NCBI RefSeq assembly: GCF_017565405.1
Contig: NZ_JAGEKR010000011.1
Coordinates: forward strand, 1-52,991
Source of the DNA: Allobranchiibius sp. CTAmp26
GTDB taxonomy: Bacteria; Actinomycetota; Actinomycetes; Actinomycetales; Dermatophilaceae
DNA length: 52,991 bases
Reading direction: 5' to 3'
This document shows, piece by piece, positions 24,067-34,465 of the stretch (position 1 is its first letter; each line of letters begins with the position of its first letter). The position numbers and the translations under genes are program-made. The notes under the pieces were generated by a model that was not told where the DNA came from, did no database searches, and saw nothing but the letters and a program-made list of their open reading frames with translations.

Positions 24067-25344
24067 TCAGTCCGCGAGGGCTTCGCGCATCGGCAGCAGC
24101 TTGGACTCGGACTCGGCCAGTTCGGCCTCCGGTTCCGATCCGGCCACGATCCCGCAGCCCGCGAACAGCCGCATCCGGGTCGGGTCCGCCGCATCCAGCT
24201 GCCCGCTGCGCAGCGCGATGCCCCACTCGCCGTCGCCGCTCGCGTCCAACCAGCCCACCGGCCCGGCGTACCGGCCGCGGTCGAGGTGTTCGAGCGATCC
24301 GATCATGGCGGCCGCGGCGTCCGTGGGCGTGCCGCACACCGCCGCCGACGGGTGCAGCGACTCGGCCAGGGTGAGCGAGGTCGTGTAGTCCGCGAGGACG
24401 CCGACCACGTCGGTCGCGAGGTGCATGACGTTGGGCAGGTGCAGCACGAACGGCGACTCGGGCACGTTCATCGACGAGCAGTGCGGGCGCAGGGAGTCGG
24501 CGACCGAGCGGACGGCGTACTCGTGCTCCTCGAGGTCCTTCGAGGAGCGCGCGAGCGACCCGGCGAGCGCCAGGTCGTGCGCGTCGTCGCCGGTGCGCTG
24601 GATCGTGCCGGCGAGCACCCGGGAGGTGACCAGGCCCTTCTCGCGGCGTACGAGCATCTCCGGGGTGGCGCCGACGAGACCGTCGACCGCGAAGGTCCAG
24701 GTGTTCGCGTAGCGGGTCGCGAGGCGGCCGATCAGCCAGCGCGGGTCGATGGGCGCGTCGGTGTCGGCGATGACGTCGCGGGCCATCACGACCTTGTCGA
24801 CGTCACCGGCGAGGATCCCGCGGACGGCGTGCGCGACCGCCTGCGTCCATTGCGCACCGCTCAAGGCACCGTCGGAGAACCGGGCGGCACCGGGCCCGAC
24901 CGGGTCGGCGGCCACGCCCGGCGCCGTGCTCGGCTCGAGGCGGTCGCTGATCCGGGTGACCCAGGCGATGCCGCCGCGTCGTCCGACCACGGTCGACGGG
25001 ACAATGAGCGACCCACCGGCGGGGGAGTTCTTGGAGAAGGCGAAGGAACCGAAGGCCACCAGACCCGCGCCGGGCAGGTCCACCTCGGAGCGGCAGATCG
25101 CGCTGGTGATGACCTCCTGCCACCAGTCGCCGGCATCGCGGAACCGACCGGTCCCGCCGGTCTCGATCTCTGCGGCGCGGCCCCAGCCGACGATGCCGTC
25201 CCCGCTGCGCACCCAGCTGAGGACGTCGGTCGGAGGCACGTCAGCGGGGATCAGGCGGGTCAGGTCGCCCGGGTCCGGGATGCGGGTGGTGCGGACCACC
25301 AGATCCGGTATGCCGGCAGGTCCTGCAGCCACGAGCGAGGTCAC
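24067..25344 (-). CDS. menF: Isochorismate synthase
   Basis: This enzyme converts chorismate to isochorismate, supplying MenD. It has about 425 residues, with the chorismate-binding fold in the C-terminal 260: VDKVVMARDV, AVDGLVGATPEMLVRRE, VLAGTIQRTGD, SKDLEEHEYAVRSV, LHPSAAVCGTPTDAA and FAGCGIVAGSEPEAE. GTG 25344 is the most likely start; the open frame further upstream is Arg/Pro-rich and not enzyme-like. It is separated from menD by the minus-strand peroxidase gene, and may be menF or an entC-like paralogue; the location beside menD favours menF. Confidence 0.9.
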   Translation of the reverse strand: MTSLVAAGPAGIPDLVVRTTRIPDPGDLTRLIPADVPPTDVLSWVRSGDGIVGWGRAAEIETGGTGRFRDAGDWWQEVITSAICRSEVDLPGAGLVAFGSFAFSKNSPAGGSLIVPSTVVGRRGGIAWVTRISDRLEPSTAPGVAADPVGPGAARFSDGALSGAQWTQAVAHAVRGILAGDVDKVVMARDVIADTDAPIDPRWLIGRLATRYANTWTFAVDGLVGATPEMLVRREKGLVTSRVLAGTIQRTGDDAHDLALAGSLARSSKDLEEHEYAVRSVADSLRPHCSSMNVPESPFVLHLPNVMHLATDVVGVLADYTTSLTLAESLHPSAAVCGTPTDAAAAMIGSLEHLDRGRYAGPVGWLDASGDGEWGIALRSGQLDAADPTRMRLFAGCGIVAGSEPEAELAESESKLLPMREALAD

Positions 25345-25393
25345 GACCGACCAGCCTAGCCCGGCCGGTCGCGCCGCTTTGAGGTGCCGACGT

Positions 25394-25429
25394 CGAGCGG
25401 GCCTGCGGCGGCCGCCGCGGGCCCGCTCG
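25394..25429 (-). terminator. 36-bp GC-rich palindrome after the lipase gene
   Basis: Positions 25394-25429 form a palindrome with 17 of 18 base pairs (one mismatch), centred at 25411/25412; outer arms are CGAGCGGGCC and GGCCCGCTCG. It begins 13 bases after the lipase stop, on the minus strand, and lies before the menF start. No T-tract follows. Confidence 0.75.
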
Positions 25430-25442
25430 CCTCCATGTCCGA

Positions 25443-26774
25443 TCAACCGGCGGTCGACACCTGCGGGGTCAGCGGGTTGCCCGCCGGGATGGAACCGCAG
25501 CTGGAGGGCGCCTTCAGCCCGGAGAACCGGCCGTCCAGCCACGCGATCGCCGACGGTGCCCACGCGGCCGCCGTCGGGATGTGGCTGGTGAGCGCGTACG
25601 GCGTGTACTGCACCGAGCCGTTCCCGGTCGAGCAGTACTGGCGCGCGAGGGTGCGGACGTCGCCGGCGATCATCACGCCGTCGCCCTTGCCGATGCCGGG
25701 CTTGTCACCTGGCGTGCCCTCGGCGAAACCGCCCTCACCCTGCGCGATCGACAACGGGACGGTCGGGGTGGGCCGTGAGCCGAGATCGAGCTTGTTGACC
25801 GCCGTGACGAACTCCGGGATCGAGTTCGGGTCGGCGTACTGCGGCTTCACCAACTGCGCATAGGTCAGCCCCGGGTACTGCCCGAGCACGTTCGCGATGG
25901 AGGCGTTCTGCAGCTTGGCGAAGATCGTGGCGCCGTAGGCACTCAGGTACGGCGTCAGGTCCAGCCCGTAGGCCCGCGCGACGCCGATGATCGCCATCGG
26001 CGAGACGCCGGCCCAGAACGACGAACCGTCGACGTACTTCAGGTTGTGCGCGGGATCCACGAGCAGACCGCCCTCGGTGGCACCCACCAGGTTCTTGTTG
26101 ACGTCAGGCGCGTAGCCGGGTGCGAGGGCCGCGGCCCAGTTGGTGGCGATCGCGCCACCGGAGTAGCCCAGCAGCCCCACCTTCGCCGACGGCGAAATTC
26201 CGGTCGCGGAGGAGGCGGTCGCCGCCCGGATCGAGTCCAGGGTGCTCGTGCCGTACTCGGGGCCCGCGGCGAAGTCGGCCTTCTGGCCCTGGGTGTCGGC
26301 CACGATGACCGGGTAGCCCTGCAGCAGCTCCGGCACGATGAAGAGCCCCTCGGCGTCGTTCACCGCCCCGCCCATCGAGACGTCGCCGGCGATGGAGCGC
26401 GAGGGCGAGTCCTCGGGGTTCAGGGAGTCGTAGAACGACTGGTAGGACACCGCCTTCGTGCGGTTGATGGTGACGGTCGGCTTCAGCACGGACGTCACGT
26501 TCGCGACGGCGCGCCCCTGGGCGTCGGTGGTGCGGTAGAGCAGCTGCACCGCCTGGACCGGCGTCGGGATCCCGACCACGTGGTAGGGGATCGTGCGGGT
26601 CTTCAGCACGGTGCCTGGCGCGTACGACGACAACGGCGCGCTGCCGTCGTAGCTGTAGAACGCGTCGGTGCCGCTGGCGTGGGCGCTCGGCATGCCGAGG
26701 CCGGCTCCTGCCGCGACGCCTGCTGCGGCCACGACGGTGGCGAGGGTGGCGCGGGTCGAACGTCGGGTCTTCAT
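25443..26774 (-). CDS. Secreted lipase, LIP family
   Basis: This is an exported alpha/beta hydrolase of 443 residues. A twin-region signal (MKTRRSTRATLATVVAAAG ... SAHA) precedes FYSYDGSAPL, the typical start of the LIP family (Candida lipase-like). The nucleophile elbow is LLGYSGGAIAT and a late His is in TSHIPTAAAW. The segment that usually holds the catalytic Asp (Q G . . D . . V P) reads QGEGGFAEGTPGDKPGIGKGD in pieces, longer and Gly-rich. It probably hydrolyses lipid esters outside the cell. Its terminator lies just downstream. Confidence 0.87.
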   Translation of the reverse strand: MKTRRSTRATLATVVAAAGVAAGAGLGMPSAHASGTDAFYSYDGSAPLSSYAPGTVLKTRTIPYHVVGIPTPVQAVQLLYRTTDAQGRAVANVTSVLKPTVTINRTKAVSYQSFYDSLNPEDSPSRSIAGDVSMGGAVNDAEGLFIVPELLQGYPVIVADTQGQKADFAAGPEYGTSTLDSIRAATASSATGISPSAKVGLLGYSGGAIATNWAAALAPGYAPDVNKNLVGATEGGLLVDPAHNLKYVDGSSFWAGVSPMAIIGVARAYGLDLTPYLSAYGATIFAKLQNASIANVLGQYPGLTYAQLVKPQYADPNSIPEFVTAVNKLDLGSRPTPTVPLSIAQGEGGFAEGTPGDKPGIGKGDGVMIAGDVRTLARQYCSTGNGSVQYTPYALTSHIPTAAAWAPSAIAWLDGRFSGLKAPSSCGSIPAGNPLTPQVSTAG

Positions 26775-26813
26775 GAACGCTCCAGGTGATCGGGGTCACA
26801 CGACGGGCCCGAG

Positions 26814-26852
26814 GTTACCGCAGCGTAGGTATGTCGTCTACCCGTCGGTAAC
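26814..26852. promoter_or_regulatory. Nested dyad in the lipase-menG divergent gap
   Basis: GTTACCG (26814-26820) pairs with CGGTAAC (26846-26852), and inside lies GTAG...CTAC. It sits 40 bp from the lipase start and 79 bp from menG, and could be an operator acting on either gene. Confidence 0.4.
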
Positions 26853-26930
26853 ATCGGCGAGCGGGCGCTCGCGGCTGCTGCGGCGGGGACGGACGACGCG
26901 GTCGTCGCGAGGGTGGGGAAGGATGCGGGC

Positions 26931-27626
26931 ATGAATCGCGCCAGCCTGGACAAGCAACCGGCCGACGTCGCCCGGATGTTCGACGACGTCGCCAAGCGGT
27001 ACGACCTGACGAACGACGTGCTGTCGCTCGGGCAGGACCGGCGCTGGCGCAAGGTCGTCCTGGACTCGGTCGACCCGCGGCCGGGCGAGACGGTCCTCGA
27101 CATCGCCGCCGGGACCGGGACGAGCAGCGTGCCCTTCCAGACCCGTGGCGCCCACGTCGTGCCCGCCGACTTCTCCCTCGGCATGCTGCGACAGGGCGTA
27201 CGCACCTACCCCGGGCTCGCGTTCGCCGCCGCGGACGCCATGCGGCTGCCGTTCGCGGACGCCGTCTTCGATGCCGTCACGATGTCCTTCGGGCTGCGCA
27301 ACGTCGCGGACCCGGTCGTCGCTCTGCGGGAGTTCCTACGGGTGACCAAGCCGGGCGGGCGCCTGGTCGTATGCGAGTTCTCCACCCCGACCAACCCCGC
27401 GTTCCGCAAGGTCTACTCGGAGTACCTGATGCAGGCACTCCCGAAGATCGCCCGGCGGGTCGGGTCGAACGCGGAGTCCTACGTCTACCTCGCCGAGTCG
27501 ATCCAGTCCTGGCCGGACCAGGCGGGACTGGCCGGCCTGTTGCAGGACGCGGGTTGGGCGTCGGTCGAGTGGCGCAACGCCAGCGGCGGCATCGTGGCGA
27601 TGCACCGCGGCCACAAGGCACCATGA
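26931..27626 (+). CDS. menG: Demethylmenaquinone methyltransferase
   Basis: This S-adenosylmethionine enzyme carries out the last methylation of menaquinone. It has 231 residues. The family opening ([22 protein letters not shown]) and methyltransferase motif I ([11 protein letters not shown]) are clear, with [24 protein letters not shown] and [11 protein letters not shown] following. ATG 26931 has GGAAGGA upstream; GTG 26913 is less likely. menJ follows after 133 bp. Confidence 0.94.
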   Translation: MNRASLDKQPADVARMFDDVAKRYDLTNDVLSLGQDRRWRKVVLDSVDPRPGETVLDIAAGTGTSSVPFQTRGAHVVPADFSLGMLRQGVRTYPGLAFAAADAMRLPFADAVFDAVTMSFGLRNVADPVVALREFLRVTKPGGRLVVCEFSTPTNPAFRKVYSEYLMQALPKIARRVGSNAESYVYLAESIQSWPDQAGLAGLLQDAGWASVEWRNASGGIVAMHRGHKAP

Positions 27627-27648
27627 CCGGGGCTCGTCCGCCGGCAAT

Positions 27649-27694
27649 CCGGCGTATGCCGGTCGCCTTCTTAGGGGCCCCTCAGTTCGCGAAC
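27649..27694. promoter_or_regulatory. Three short perfect palindromes upstream of menJ
   Basis: CCGGC-GTAT-GCCGG (27649-27662), AGGGGCCCCT (27673-27682) and GTTCGCGAAC (27685-27694) follow each other in the 133-bp menG-menJ gap. The first could end the menG transcript; the others may be operators for the menJ-nuo transcription unit. Confidence 0.4.
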
Positions 27695-27759
27695 GAACGA
27701 GGCGGTCGTAGAGTTCAGACGCTCGTGAAAACTGTCACAAGACCTCCCAAGGACGCCCC

Positions 27760-29082
27760 GTGAGCCAGTCACTGTCGGGCGGCGCGCTCACCACGTCCGC
27801 TCCCGAGACCGCCGATGTCATCGTCGTCGGCGCCGGCCCCGGCGGGTCGTCCGTCGCCGCGTACCTCGCGATGGCCGGGCTCGACGTCCTGCTGCTGGAG
27901 AAGACGCACTTCCCGCGGGAGAAGGTCTGCGGCGACGGGCTCACCCCCCGCGCGGTCCGTGAGCTGGTCAGCCTGGGCATCGCGATGCCCGAGGACGACG
28001 GCTGGATCAAGAACAAGGGGCTGCGGATCATCGGCGGCGGCATGCGACTGCAGCTGGACTGGCCCGACAACGCGAGCTTCCCGCCGTACGGCCTGGTGCG
28101 CACCCGCCAGGACTTCGACGACATCCTGGCCCGGCACGCGGTCAAGCAGGGCGCGCAGCTTCGCCAGGGCGTGAACGTCGTGGCGCCGGTCCGCGGCTCG
28201 AACGGGCACATCGTGGGCGTCGAGGCCAAGGAGATGGGCGTCGACGGACGCGCCACGGGCGCCACCATGAGCTACCGGGCGCCGCTGGTCATCGCCGCGG
28301 ACGGCAACTCCAGCCGGCTGTCGCTGGCGATGGGCCGTGAGAAGCGCGAGGACCGCCCGATGGGTGTGGCCGTCCGGGCGTACTACACGAGCCCCCGGCA
28401 CGACGACGACTACCTGGAGTCCTGGCTGGAGCTGTGGTCCAAGGACGCGCAGGGCAAGCGCGTGCTGCTGCCCGGCTACGGCTGGATCTTCGGGGTCGGC
28501 GACGGCACCTCCAACGTCGGCCTCGGCATCCTCAACACCTCCTCGGCGTTCGGCAAGACCGACTACAAGGAGGTCATGCGGCAGTGGGTCGCCACCATGC
28601 CGGATGAGTGGACCTACAACGAGGAGACCATCACCGGCCCGATCAAGGGCGCCGCACTGCCGATGGGCTTCAACCGTCAACCGCACTACGCCGACGGGTT
28701 GCTGCTGGTCGGCGACGCAGGCGGGATGGTGAATCCGTTCAACGGCGAGGGGATCGCGTACGCGATGGAGTCGGCCCGCCTGGCCGCCGAAGTGGTGGCC
28801 CAGGCGTTCGCCCGCACCGACGACGCGAGCCGCGAGCGGGTGCTGCAGAGCTATCCGCAGGTGATGCGCGACGCGCTCGGCGGGTACTACACGTTGGGCC
28901 GGATGTTCGCCAAGATGATCGGCAACCCCGACGTGATGCGGTTGGCGGTCAAGTACGGCCTACCCCGCAAGACGATGATGCAGTTCCTGCTCAAGGTGAT
29001 GGCCAACCTGGGGGACACCACGGGTGGCCGGATCGACGACAGGGCCCTGGCTCTGCTGTCCCGGATGACACCGGCGGCATGA
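27760..29082 (+). CDS. menJ: Menaquinone side-chain reductase, MenJ type
   Basis: This geranylgeranyl-reductase-family flavoprotein of 440 residues is predicted to saturate one isoprene unit of menaquinone, as Rv0561c does in Mycobacterium. Motifs are VIVVGAGPGGSSVA, FPREKVCGDGLTP, IAADGNSSRLS and LLLVGDAGGMVNPFNGEG. The C-terminal 80 residues (YYTLGRMFAKMIGN...) are as in MenJ-like proteins. GTG 27760 has AAGGA upstream. It lies 76 bp before nuoA and may share its transcript. Confidence 0.9.
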   Translation: MSQSLSGGALTTSAPETADVIVVGAGPGGSSVAAYLAMAGLDVLLLEKTHFPREKVCGDGLTPRAVRELVSLGIAMPEDDGWIKNKGLRIIGGGMRLQLDWPDNASFPPYGLVRTRQDFDDILARHAVKQGAQLRQGVNVVAPVRGSNGHIVGVEAKEMGVDGRATGATMSYRAPLVIAADGNSSRLSLAMGREKREDRPMGVAVRAYYTSPRHDDDYLESWLELWSKDAQGKRVLLPGYGWIFGVGDGTSNVGLGILNTSSAFGKTDYKEVMRQWVATMPDEWTYNEETITGPIKGAALPMGFNRQPHYADGLLLVGDAGGMVNPFNGEGIAYAMESARLAAEVVAQAFARTDDASRERVLQSYPQVMRDALGGYYTLGRMFAKMIGNPDVMRLAVKYGLPRKTMMQFLLKVMANLGDTTGGRIDDRALALLSRMTPAA

Positions 29083-29158
29083 TGGACCTCAGCGCGCCCA
29101 CAGTCGGGTGGAACGGCCGTAACCTCGGGCTGGCCCGGGATCTCGTGAAGGAGCCCGT

Positions 29159-29527
29159 ATGAACCACTACTCCTACTACCCGCTGCTGATCTTCGCGGCC
29201 CTCGGCACCGGGTTCGCGGTCTTCTCCGTGCTCGGGGCGGCGGGACTCGCCGGACCCAAGCGCTACAACCGGGCCAAGGCGGACGCGTACGAGTGCGGCA
29301 TCCAGCCGAGCCCGCACGCCGACGGCGGTGGCCGGGTGCCGATCAAGTACTACCTGACCGCGATGCTCTTCATCGTCTTCGACATCGAGAGCGTCTTCCT
29401 CTACCCGTTCGCGGTGAACTTCGACCGGATGGGCCTCTTCGCGCTGGTCGAGATGGTGCTGTTCGTGATCACCGTGTTCGTGGCGTACGCGTACGTGTGG
29501 CGCAGGGGCGGCTTGGAATGGGATTGA
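29159..29527 (+). CDS. nuoA: NADH-quinone oxidoreductase subunit A
   Basis: This is a membrane subunit of complex I, 122 residues, with three transmembrane helices. The conserved loop Y(N)...YECGIQP and [19 protein letters not shown] are present, including the acidic D and E of helix 2. AAGGAG precedes the ATG. It is the first of 14 contiguous nuo genes. Confidence 0.96.
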   Translation: MNHYSYYPLLIFAALGTGFAVFSVLGAAGLAGPKRYNRAKADAYECGIQPSPHADGGGRVPIKYYLTAMLFIVFDIESVFLYPFAVNFDRMGLFALVEMVLFVITVFVAYAYVWRRGGLEWD

Positions 29528-29585
29528 GCGCGACAGAAAGCATGCTTGGAACGTCGGGCACGACAATGCGAATCGAAGTGTGAAC

Positions 29586-30140
29586 ATGGGTATCGAAGAG
29601 AAGCTCCCGGCCGGTTTCCTGCTCAGCACGGTCGAGCAGGTCGCGGGCTACATGCGCAAGGGCTCGGTGTGGCCGGCGACCTTCGGCCTCGCGTGCTGCG
29701 CGATCGAGATGATGGCGGTCGGCACCCCCGACTACGACATCGCCCGTTTCGGGATGGAGCGCTTCAGCGCCACCCCGCGTCAGGCGGACCTGATGATCGT
29801 GGCGGGCCGGGTGAGCCAGAAGATGGCCCCGGTCGTGCGCCAGGTCTACGACCAGATGCCCGAGCCCAAGTGGGTCATCTCGATGGGTGTCTGCGCGAGC
29901 TCCGGCGGCATGTTCAACAACTACGCGATCGTGCAGGGCGTGGACCACATCATCCCGGTCGACATCTTCCTGCCGGGGTGTCCGCCCCGCCCGCAGATGC
30001 TGCTGAACGCCATCCTGGAGCTGCACAAGCAGATCCAGGGCATGAAGTTCGGGGTCAACCGGGTCGCCGCCGCCCGCGCCGCCGAGGCCGCGGCGCTCGA
30101 GGCGACGCCGACGCACGCGATGAAGGGCTTGTTGGCGTGA
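29586..30140 (+). CDS. nuoB: NADH-quinone oxidoreductase subunit B
   Basis: This is the subunit that holds the terminal N2 [4Fe-4S] cluster next to the quinone site, 184 residues. Cluster ligands are in [19 protein letters not shown] and [11 protein letters not shown] 29586 gives the standard [11 protein letters not shown] start; GTG 29580 is also in frame. A 58-bp gap separates it from nuoA. Confidence 0.96.
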   Translation: MGIEEKLPAGFLLSTVEQVAGYMRKGSVWPATFGLACCAIEMMAVGTPDYDIARFGMERFSATPRQADLMIVAGRVSQKMAPVVRQVYDQMPEPKWVISMGVCASSGGMFNNYAIVQGVDHIIPVDIFLPGCPPRPQMLLNAILELHKQIQGMKFGVNRVAAARAAEAAALEATPTHAMKGLLA

Positions 30141-30943
30141 GTGACGACGCGAAGCCGGTGGCCGGCAACCCGGCGACCGGTCCGGTCTCCGAACCGGCGG
30201 GTGGGCCGGTCGACCGGACCACGGCCGACCAGGAGGGTGCGGTCCAGCCGCACGAGCACCATGCCGTCGGAGACGCGGGTCCCGTCGTCGTGGCGGAGCG
30301 GGAGGGCATGTTCGGCTCCTCCCTCGGCAACGACACCACCGGGTACGGCGGCCTGCAGCGACCGGTGCTCTTCCCGGGCAACACGCAGCGGCCGTTCGGC
30401 GGTGCGTTCGACCTGATGGCCGATGCCCTCGGTTCGGCGCTGCGGGAGGCCGACTCCTCGTACGACGACGCGGTCGAGCGCACCGTCGTCTCCCACGACG
30501 AACTGACCCTCTTCGTACGCCGCGAGCACCTGCCCGCGGTCGCCCGCGCGCTGCGCGACGAGCCGCGGCTGCGCTTCGAGATGTGCCTCAGCGTGTCGGG
30601 TGTGCACTACCCGCAGGAGACCGGCGCGGAGCTGCACGCCGTCTACCACTTCCTGTCGATCACCAACAACAGCAGGCGGATCCGCGTCGAGGTCGCTGTA
30701 GCCGACGGCGACGCGCACATCCCCAGCATCGTGTCGACGTACCCCGGTGCCGACTGGCACGAGCGGGAGACCTGGGACATGTTCGGCATCATCTTCGACG
30801 GCCACCCGGCCCTGACCCGGATCCTGATGCCGGACGACTGGCCGGGTCACCCGCAACGCAAGGACTACCCACTGGGCGGAATTCCGGTGGAGTACAAGGG
30901 CGCCACCGTGCCGCCCCCGGACACGCGGAGGTCCTACCGATGA
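30137..30943 (+). CDS. nuoC: NADH-quinone oxidoreductase subunit C
   Basis: This is a peripheral-arm subunit of 268 residues, with the family motifs [38 protein letters not shown] and [16 protein letters not shown]. The first 85 residues before the conserved core are hydrophilic and Gly/Pro/Asp-rich, an extension common in actinobacteria. GTG start overlapping the nuoB stop (GTGA). Confidence 0.95.
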   Translation: MSDDAKPVAGNPATGPVSEPAGGPVDRTTADQEGAVQPHEHHAVGDAGPVVVAEREGMFGSSLGNDTTGYGGLQRPVLFPGNTQRPFGGAFDLMADALGSALREADSSYDDAVERTVVSHDELTLFVRREHLPAVARALRDEPRLRFEMCLSVSGVHYPQETGAELHAVYHFLSITNNSRRIRVEVAVADGDAHIPSIVSTYPGADWHERETWDMFGIIFDGHPALTRILMPDDWPGHPQRKDYPLGGIPVEYKGATVPPPDTRRSYR

Positions 30944-32295
30944 GCACCACTGCACAGCAAGACGCCTTCGGAGCGACGACGCCGGACGCCGGGGTCGACG
31001 AGGACACTCCCGTCCTCAACGCCGTCGGTGGCGACTGGGACGACCTGGTCGACGAGGCCGCCGCACTCCACGAGGAGCGGATCGTCGTCAACATGGGTCC
31101 GCAGCACCCGTCCACCCACGGCGTGCTCCGACTGATCCTGGAGCTGGACGGCGAGACCGTCACCGAGGCGCGGGCCGGTATCGGCTACCTGCACACCGGT
31201 ATCGAGAAGAACATGGAGTTCCGCACCTGGACCCAGGGCGTGACCTTCTGCACCCGCATGGACTACCTCATGCCGACCTTCAACGAGACCGCGTACTGCC
31301 TCGCGATCGAGAAGGCCCTCGGCATCACCGACCAGATCCCGGCGCGCGCCAGCGTCATCCGCGTGATGATGATGGAGCTCAACCGGATGGGGTCGCACCT
31401 GGTGGCCCTCGCGACCGGCGGCATGGAGATGGGCGCGACCACGGTCATGACCATCGGCTTCCGCGAGCGCGAGCGGATCCTGCAGGTCTTCGAGGCCGTC
31501 ACCGGTCTGCGGATGAACAACGCGTACGTCCGCCCCGGAGGCGTCGCGCAGGACGTCCCCGAGGGCACGACCGACCAGGTGCGGGAGATCATCCCGGAGC
31601 TGCGTCGCGGCCTCGGCGAGCTCGAGGCGCTGCTCAACGAGAACCCCATCCTCAAGGGCCGCACCGTCGACGTGGGCTACCTCGACCTCACCGGTTGCAT
31701 GTCGCTCGGGCTCACCGGTCCGATCCTGCGCGCGGCGGGCCTGCCCTACGACCTGCGCAAGGCCGACCCGTACTGCGGCTACGAGACCTACGAGTTCGAC
31801 ATCCCGACGCGCGACAGCTGCGATGCGTACGGCCGCCTGCGGGTGCGCATCGACGAGATGCACCAGTCGCTGCGCATCGTCGAGCAGTGCATCGAGCGGC
31901 TGGACGCCGAACCGGGTCCCGTGATGGTGGCGGACAAGAAGATCGCCTGGCCGGCACAGCTGTCCGTCGGCTCGGACGGTCAGGGCAACAGCCTCGACCA
32001 CATCCGCGAGATCATGGGCGAGTCGATGGAGTCGCTCATCCACCACTTCAAGCTGGTGACCGAGGGTTTCCGGGTGCCGCCCGGCCAGACGTACGCCGCG
32101 ATCGAGAGCCCCAAGGGCGAGCTCGGCGTGCACATCGTCTCCGACGGCGCGACCCGGCCCTACCGGGCGCACTTCCGCGACCCGTCGTTCAACAACCTGC
32201 AGGCGGTCGCCGCGATGTCGGAGGGCGGCTCGGTCGCCGACGTCATCGTGGCGGTCGCCTCCATCGATCCAGTCATGGGTGGTGTCGATAGATGA
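30940..32295 (+). CDS. nuoD: NADH-quinone oxidoreductase subunit D
   Basis: This is the 49-kDa-type subunit lining the quinone cavity, 451 residues. The quinone-pocket signature [14 protein letters not shown], the [12 protein letters not shown] segment and the C-terminal SFNNLQA are present. About 47 variable residues precede the core. It overlaps nuoC and nuoE by 4 bp each. Confidence 0.96.
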   Translation: MSTTAQQDAFGATTPDAGVDEDTPVLNAVGGDWDDLVDEAAALHEERIVVNMGPQHPSTHGVLRLILELDGETVTEARAGIGYLHTGIEKNMEFRTWTQGVTFCTRMDYLMPTFNETAYCLAIEKALGITDQIPARASVIRVMMMELNRMGSHLVALATGGMEMGATTVMTIGFRERERILQVFEAVTGLRMNNAYVRPGGVAQDVPEGTTDQVREIIPELRRGLGELEALLNENPILKGRTVDVGYLDLTGCMSLGLTGPILRAAGLPYDLRKADPYCGYETYEFDIPTRDSCDAYGRLRVRIDEMHQSLRIVEQCIERLDAEPGPVMVADKKIAWPAQLSVGSDGQGNSLDHIREIMGESMESLIHHFKLVTEGFRVPPGQTYAAIESPKGELGVHIVSDGATRPYRAHFRDPSFNNLQAVAAMSEGGSVADVIVAVASIDPVMGGVDR

Positions 32296-33137
32296 CAGAC
32301 GCACACGTCGAGGCTCCGTTCCACGAGCTGACGCCGCTGCACGCCAGCGAGACGCCGTACGACGAGGAGACGCTGCGCTCCCTGCACGCCGACGCCGACC
32401 TCGTCGTGGCGCGCTACCCGCAGAAGCGTTCGGCGCTGCTGCCGCTGCTGCACCTGATCCAGAGCGTCGACGGCTACGTCACCGGCCGTGGCGTGAGCTT
32501 CTGTGCCCAGAAGCTGGAGCTGACCGACGCCGAGGTCAGCGGAGTGGCGACGTTCTACACCCAGTACAAGCGCCACCCCAACGGCGAGTACACCGTCGGG
32601 GTCTGCACCAACACGCTCTGCGCGGTGATGGGCGGCGACCTGATCTTCGACACGCTGAGCGAGTACCTCGGGATCGGGCACGACGAGACGACGCCGGACG
32701 GCAAGGTCACCCTGGAGCGGGTCGAGTGCAATGCCGCGTGCGACTACGCACCGGTGGTCATGGCCAACTGGGAGTTCATCGACAACCAGACGCCCGCCTC
32801 GGCGACGCAGCTGGTCGACGACCTGCGCGCCGGCAAGGAGGTGCGCCCCACCCGGGGAGCCGCCAGGGTGTGCAGCTTCAAGCACGTCTCCCGGGTCCTC
32901 GCGGGATTCAACGACGGCCTGGCCGACGAGGGTGTCGGCGCGGGCGGCCCGTCCCTGGAGGGGCTGCGGCTGGCCAAGGCCGACGGCTTCGACCCGTACG
33001 CGTCCTCCGGTGAGATCCGCGGCGACTCCGACGCCGAGAGCCCCGCCGACGACATGGCACCGGGCCTGGCAGGGTCCACCGACACCCCAGCGAACCCCGC
33101 CGACAGCAAGGCCGGCGAGAAGGCGGGCGACAAATGA
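32292..33137 (+). CDS. nuoE: NADH-quinone oxidoreductase subunit E
   Basis: This is the 24-kDa subunit carrying the N1a [2Fe-2S] cluster, 281 residues. Ligands are in [12 protein letters not shown] and [11 protein letters not shown]. The last 80 residues or so, ending in an Asp/Ala/Gly/Lys-rich tail, extend beyond the core. ATGA overlaps at both ends. Confidence 0.95.
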   Translation: MTDAHVEAPFHELTPLHASETPYDEETLRSLHADADLVVARYPQKRSALLPLLHLIQSVDGYVTGRGVSFCAQKLELTDAEVSGVATFYTQYKRHPNGEYTVGVCTNTLCAVMGGDLIFDTLSEYLGIGHDETTPDGKVTLERVECNAACDYAPVVMANWEFIDNQTPASATQLVDDLRAGKEVRPTRGAARVCSFKHVSRVLAGFNDGLADEGVGAGGPSLEGLRLAKADGFDPYASSGEIRGDSDAESPADDMAPGLAGSTDTPANPADSKAGEKAGDK

Positions 33138-34465
33138 GCACACCGCTGACACCGATCCTGACCCGGTTCTGGGACGAGCCGCAGAGCTGGACGATGGAGA
33201 CCTACCTGCGCTACGAGGGCTACCAGGCCCTCGACAAGGCCCTGACGATGACCCAGGAGGAACTGGTCACCGCGACCAAGTCCTCCGGCCTTCGCGGCCG
33301 CGGCGGTGCCGGCTTCCCGACCGGCATGAAGTGGGGCTTCCTGCCCAAGCCGGACGGCGGCCCCCGCTACCTGGTGGTCAACGCCGACGAGTCCGAGCCG
33401 GGCACCTGCAAGGACACCCCGCTCATGCTCGCGGCGCCGCACTTCCTCATCGAGGGCGTCGCGATCACGTCGTTCGCGATCGGCTGCCACCACGCGTTCA
33501 TCTACCTGCGCGGCGAGCTCGTGCACGTCTACCGCCGCCTGCTGAAGGCGGTCGAGGAGGCGTACGCCGCGGGGCACCTGGGCAAGGACATCCACGGCAC
33601 CGGTTTCGACCTGGACGTCACCGTGCACGCCGGCGCCGGCGCGTACATCTGCGGTGAGGAGACCGCGCTGCTGGACTCCCTGGAGGGCCGGCGCGGTCAG
33701 CCGCGCCTCAAGCCGCCGTTCCCCGCCGTCGAGGGCCTCTACGCCCGCCCGACCGTGGTCAACAACGTGGAGTCCATCGCCTCGGTGCCCTCGATCGTGC
33801 TGCACGGCGCCGACTGGTTCTCCGCGATGGGCACCGAGAAGTCCAAGGGCTACGGCATCTTCAGCCTGTCCGGGCACGTCACCCGGCCGGGGCAGTACGA
33901 AGCGCCGCTCGGCATCACGCTGCGCGAGCTGCTCGACATGGCCGGCGGCATGCGGAACGGCGCGAAGCTGAAGTTCTGGACCCCCGGTGGCTCCTCGACG
34001 CCGATCTTCACCGACGAACACCTCGACGTCCCGTTGGACTTCGAGTCGGTGGCCGCTGCGGGCTCCATGCTCGGCACCCGCGCGCTGCAGATCTTCGACG
34101 AGTCGGTCTCGGTCGTCCGCGCGGTCAGCCGCTGGATCGACTTCTACGCGCACGAGTCCTGCGGCAAGTGCACGCCGTGCCGCGAGGGCACCTTCTGGCT
34201 CAAGCAGATCCTCACGCGCCTGGAGCACGGTCAGGGCACGCCGGAGGACATCGACAAGCTGGTCGACATCTGTGACAACATCCTGGGCCGCAGCTTCTGT
34301 GCGCTCGGCGACGGCGCCACCAGCCCGGTGACCTCCGCGGTGCACTACTTCCGCGAGGAGTTCGAAGCCGGCACGCACAGCCCCTGGTGGGAGGCCTTCC
34401 CGCCGGAGCGCTCGGTCCTGTTCGACGTTCCCGCCCGCGACATCAAGGAGGCCGTGTCCGTATGA
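33134..34465 (+). CDS. nuoF: NADH-quinone oxidoreductase subunit F
   Basis: This is the NADH- and FMN-binding subunit with the N3 [4Fe-4S] cluster, 443 residues. FMN/NADH motifs are [16 protein letters not shown] and [31 protein letters not shown] follows, and cluster ligands lie in [13 protein letters not shown] and the later SFCALG. Confidence 0.97.
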   Translation: MSTPLTPILTRFWDEPQSWTMETYLRYEGYQALDKALTMTQEELVTATKSSGLRGRGGAGFPTGMKWGFLPKPDGGPRYLVVNADESEPGTCKDTPLMLAAPHFLIEGVAITSFAIGCHHAFIYLRGELVHVYRRLLKAVEEAYAAGHLGKDIHGTGFDLDVTVHAGAGAYICGEETALLDSLEGRRGQPRLKPPFPAVEGLYARPTVVNNVESIASVPSIVLHGADWFSAMGTEKSKGYGIFSLSGHVTRPGQYEAPLGITLRELLDMAGGMRNGAKLKFWTPGGSSTPIFTDEHLDVPLDFESVAAAGSMLGTRALQIFDESVSVVRAVSRWIDFYAHESCGKCTPCREGTFWLKQILTRLEHGQGTPEDIDKLVDICDNILGRSFCALGDGATSPVTSAVHYFREEFEAGTHSPWWEAFPPERSVLFDVPARDIKEAVSV

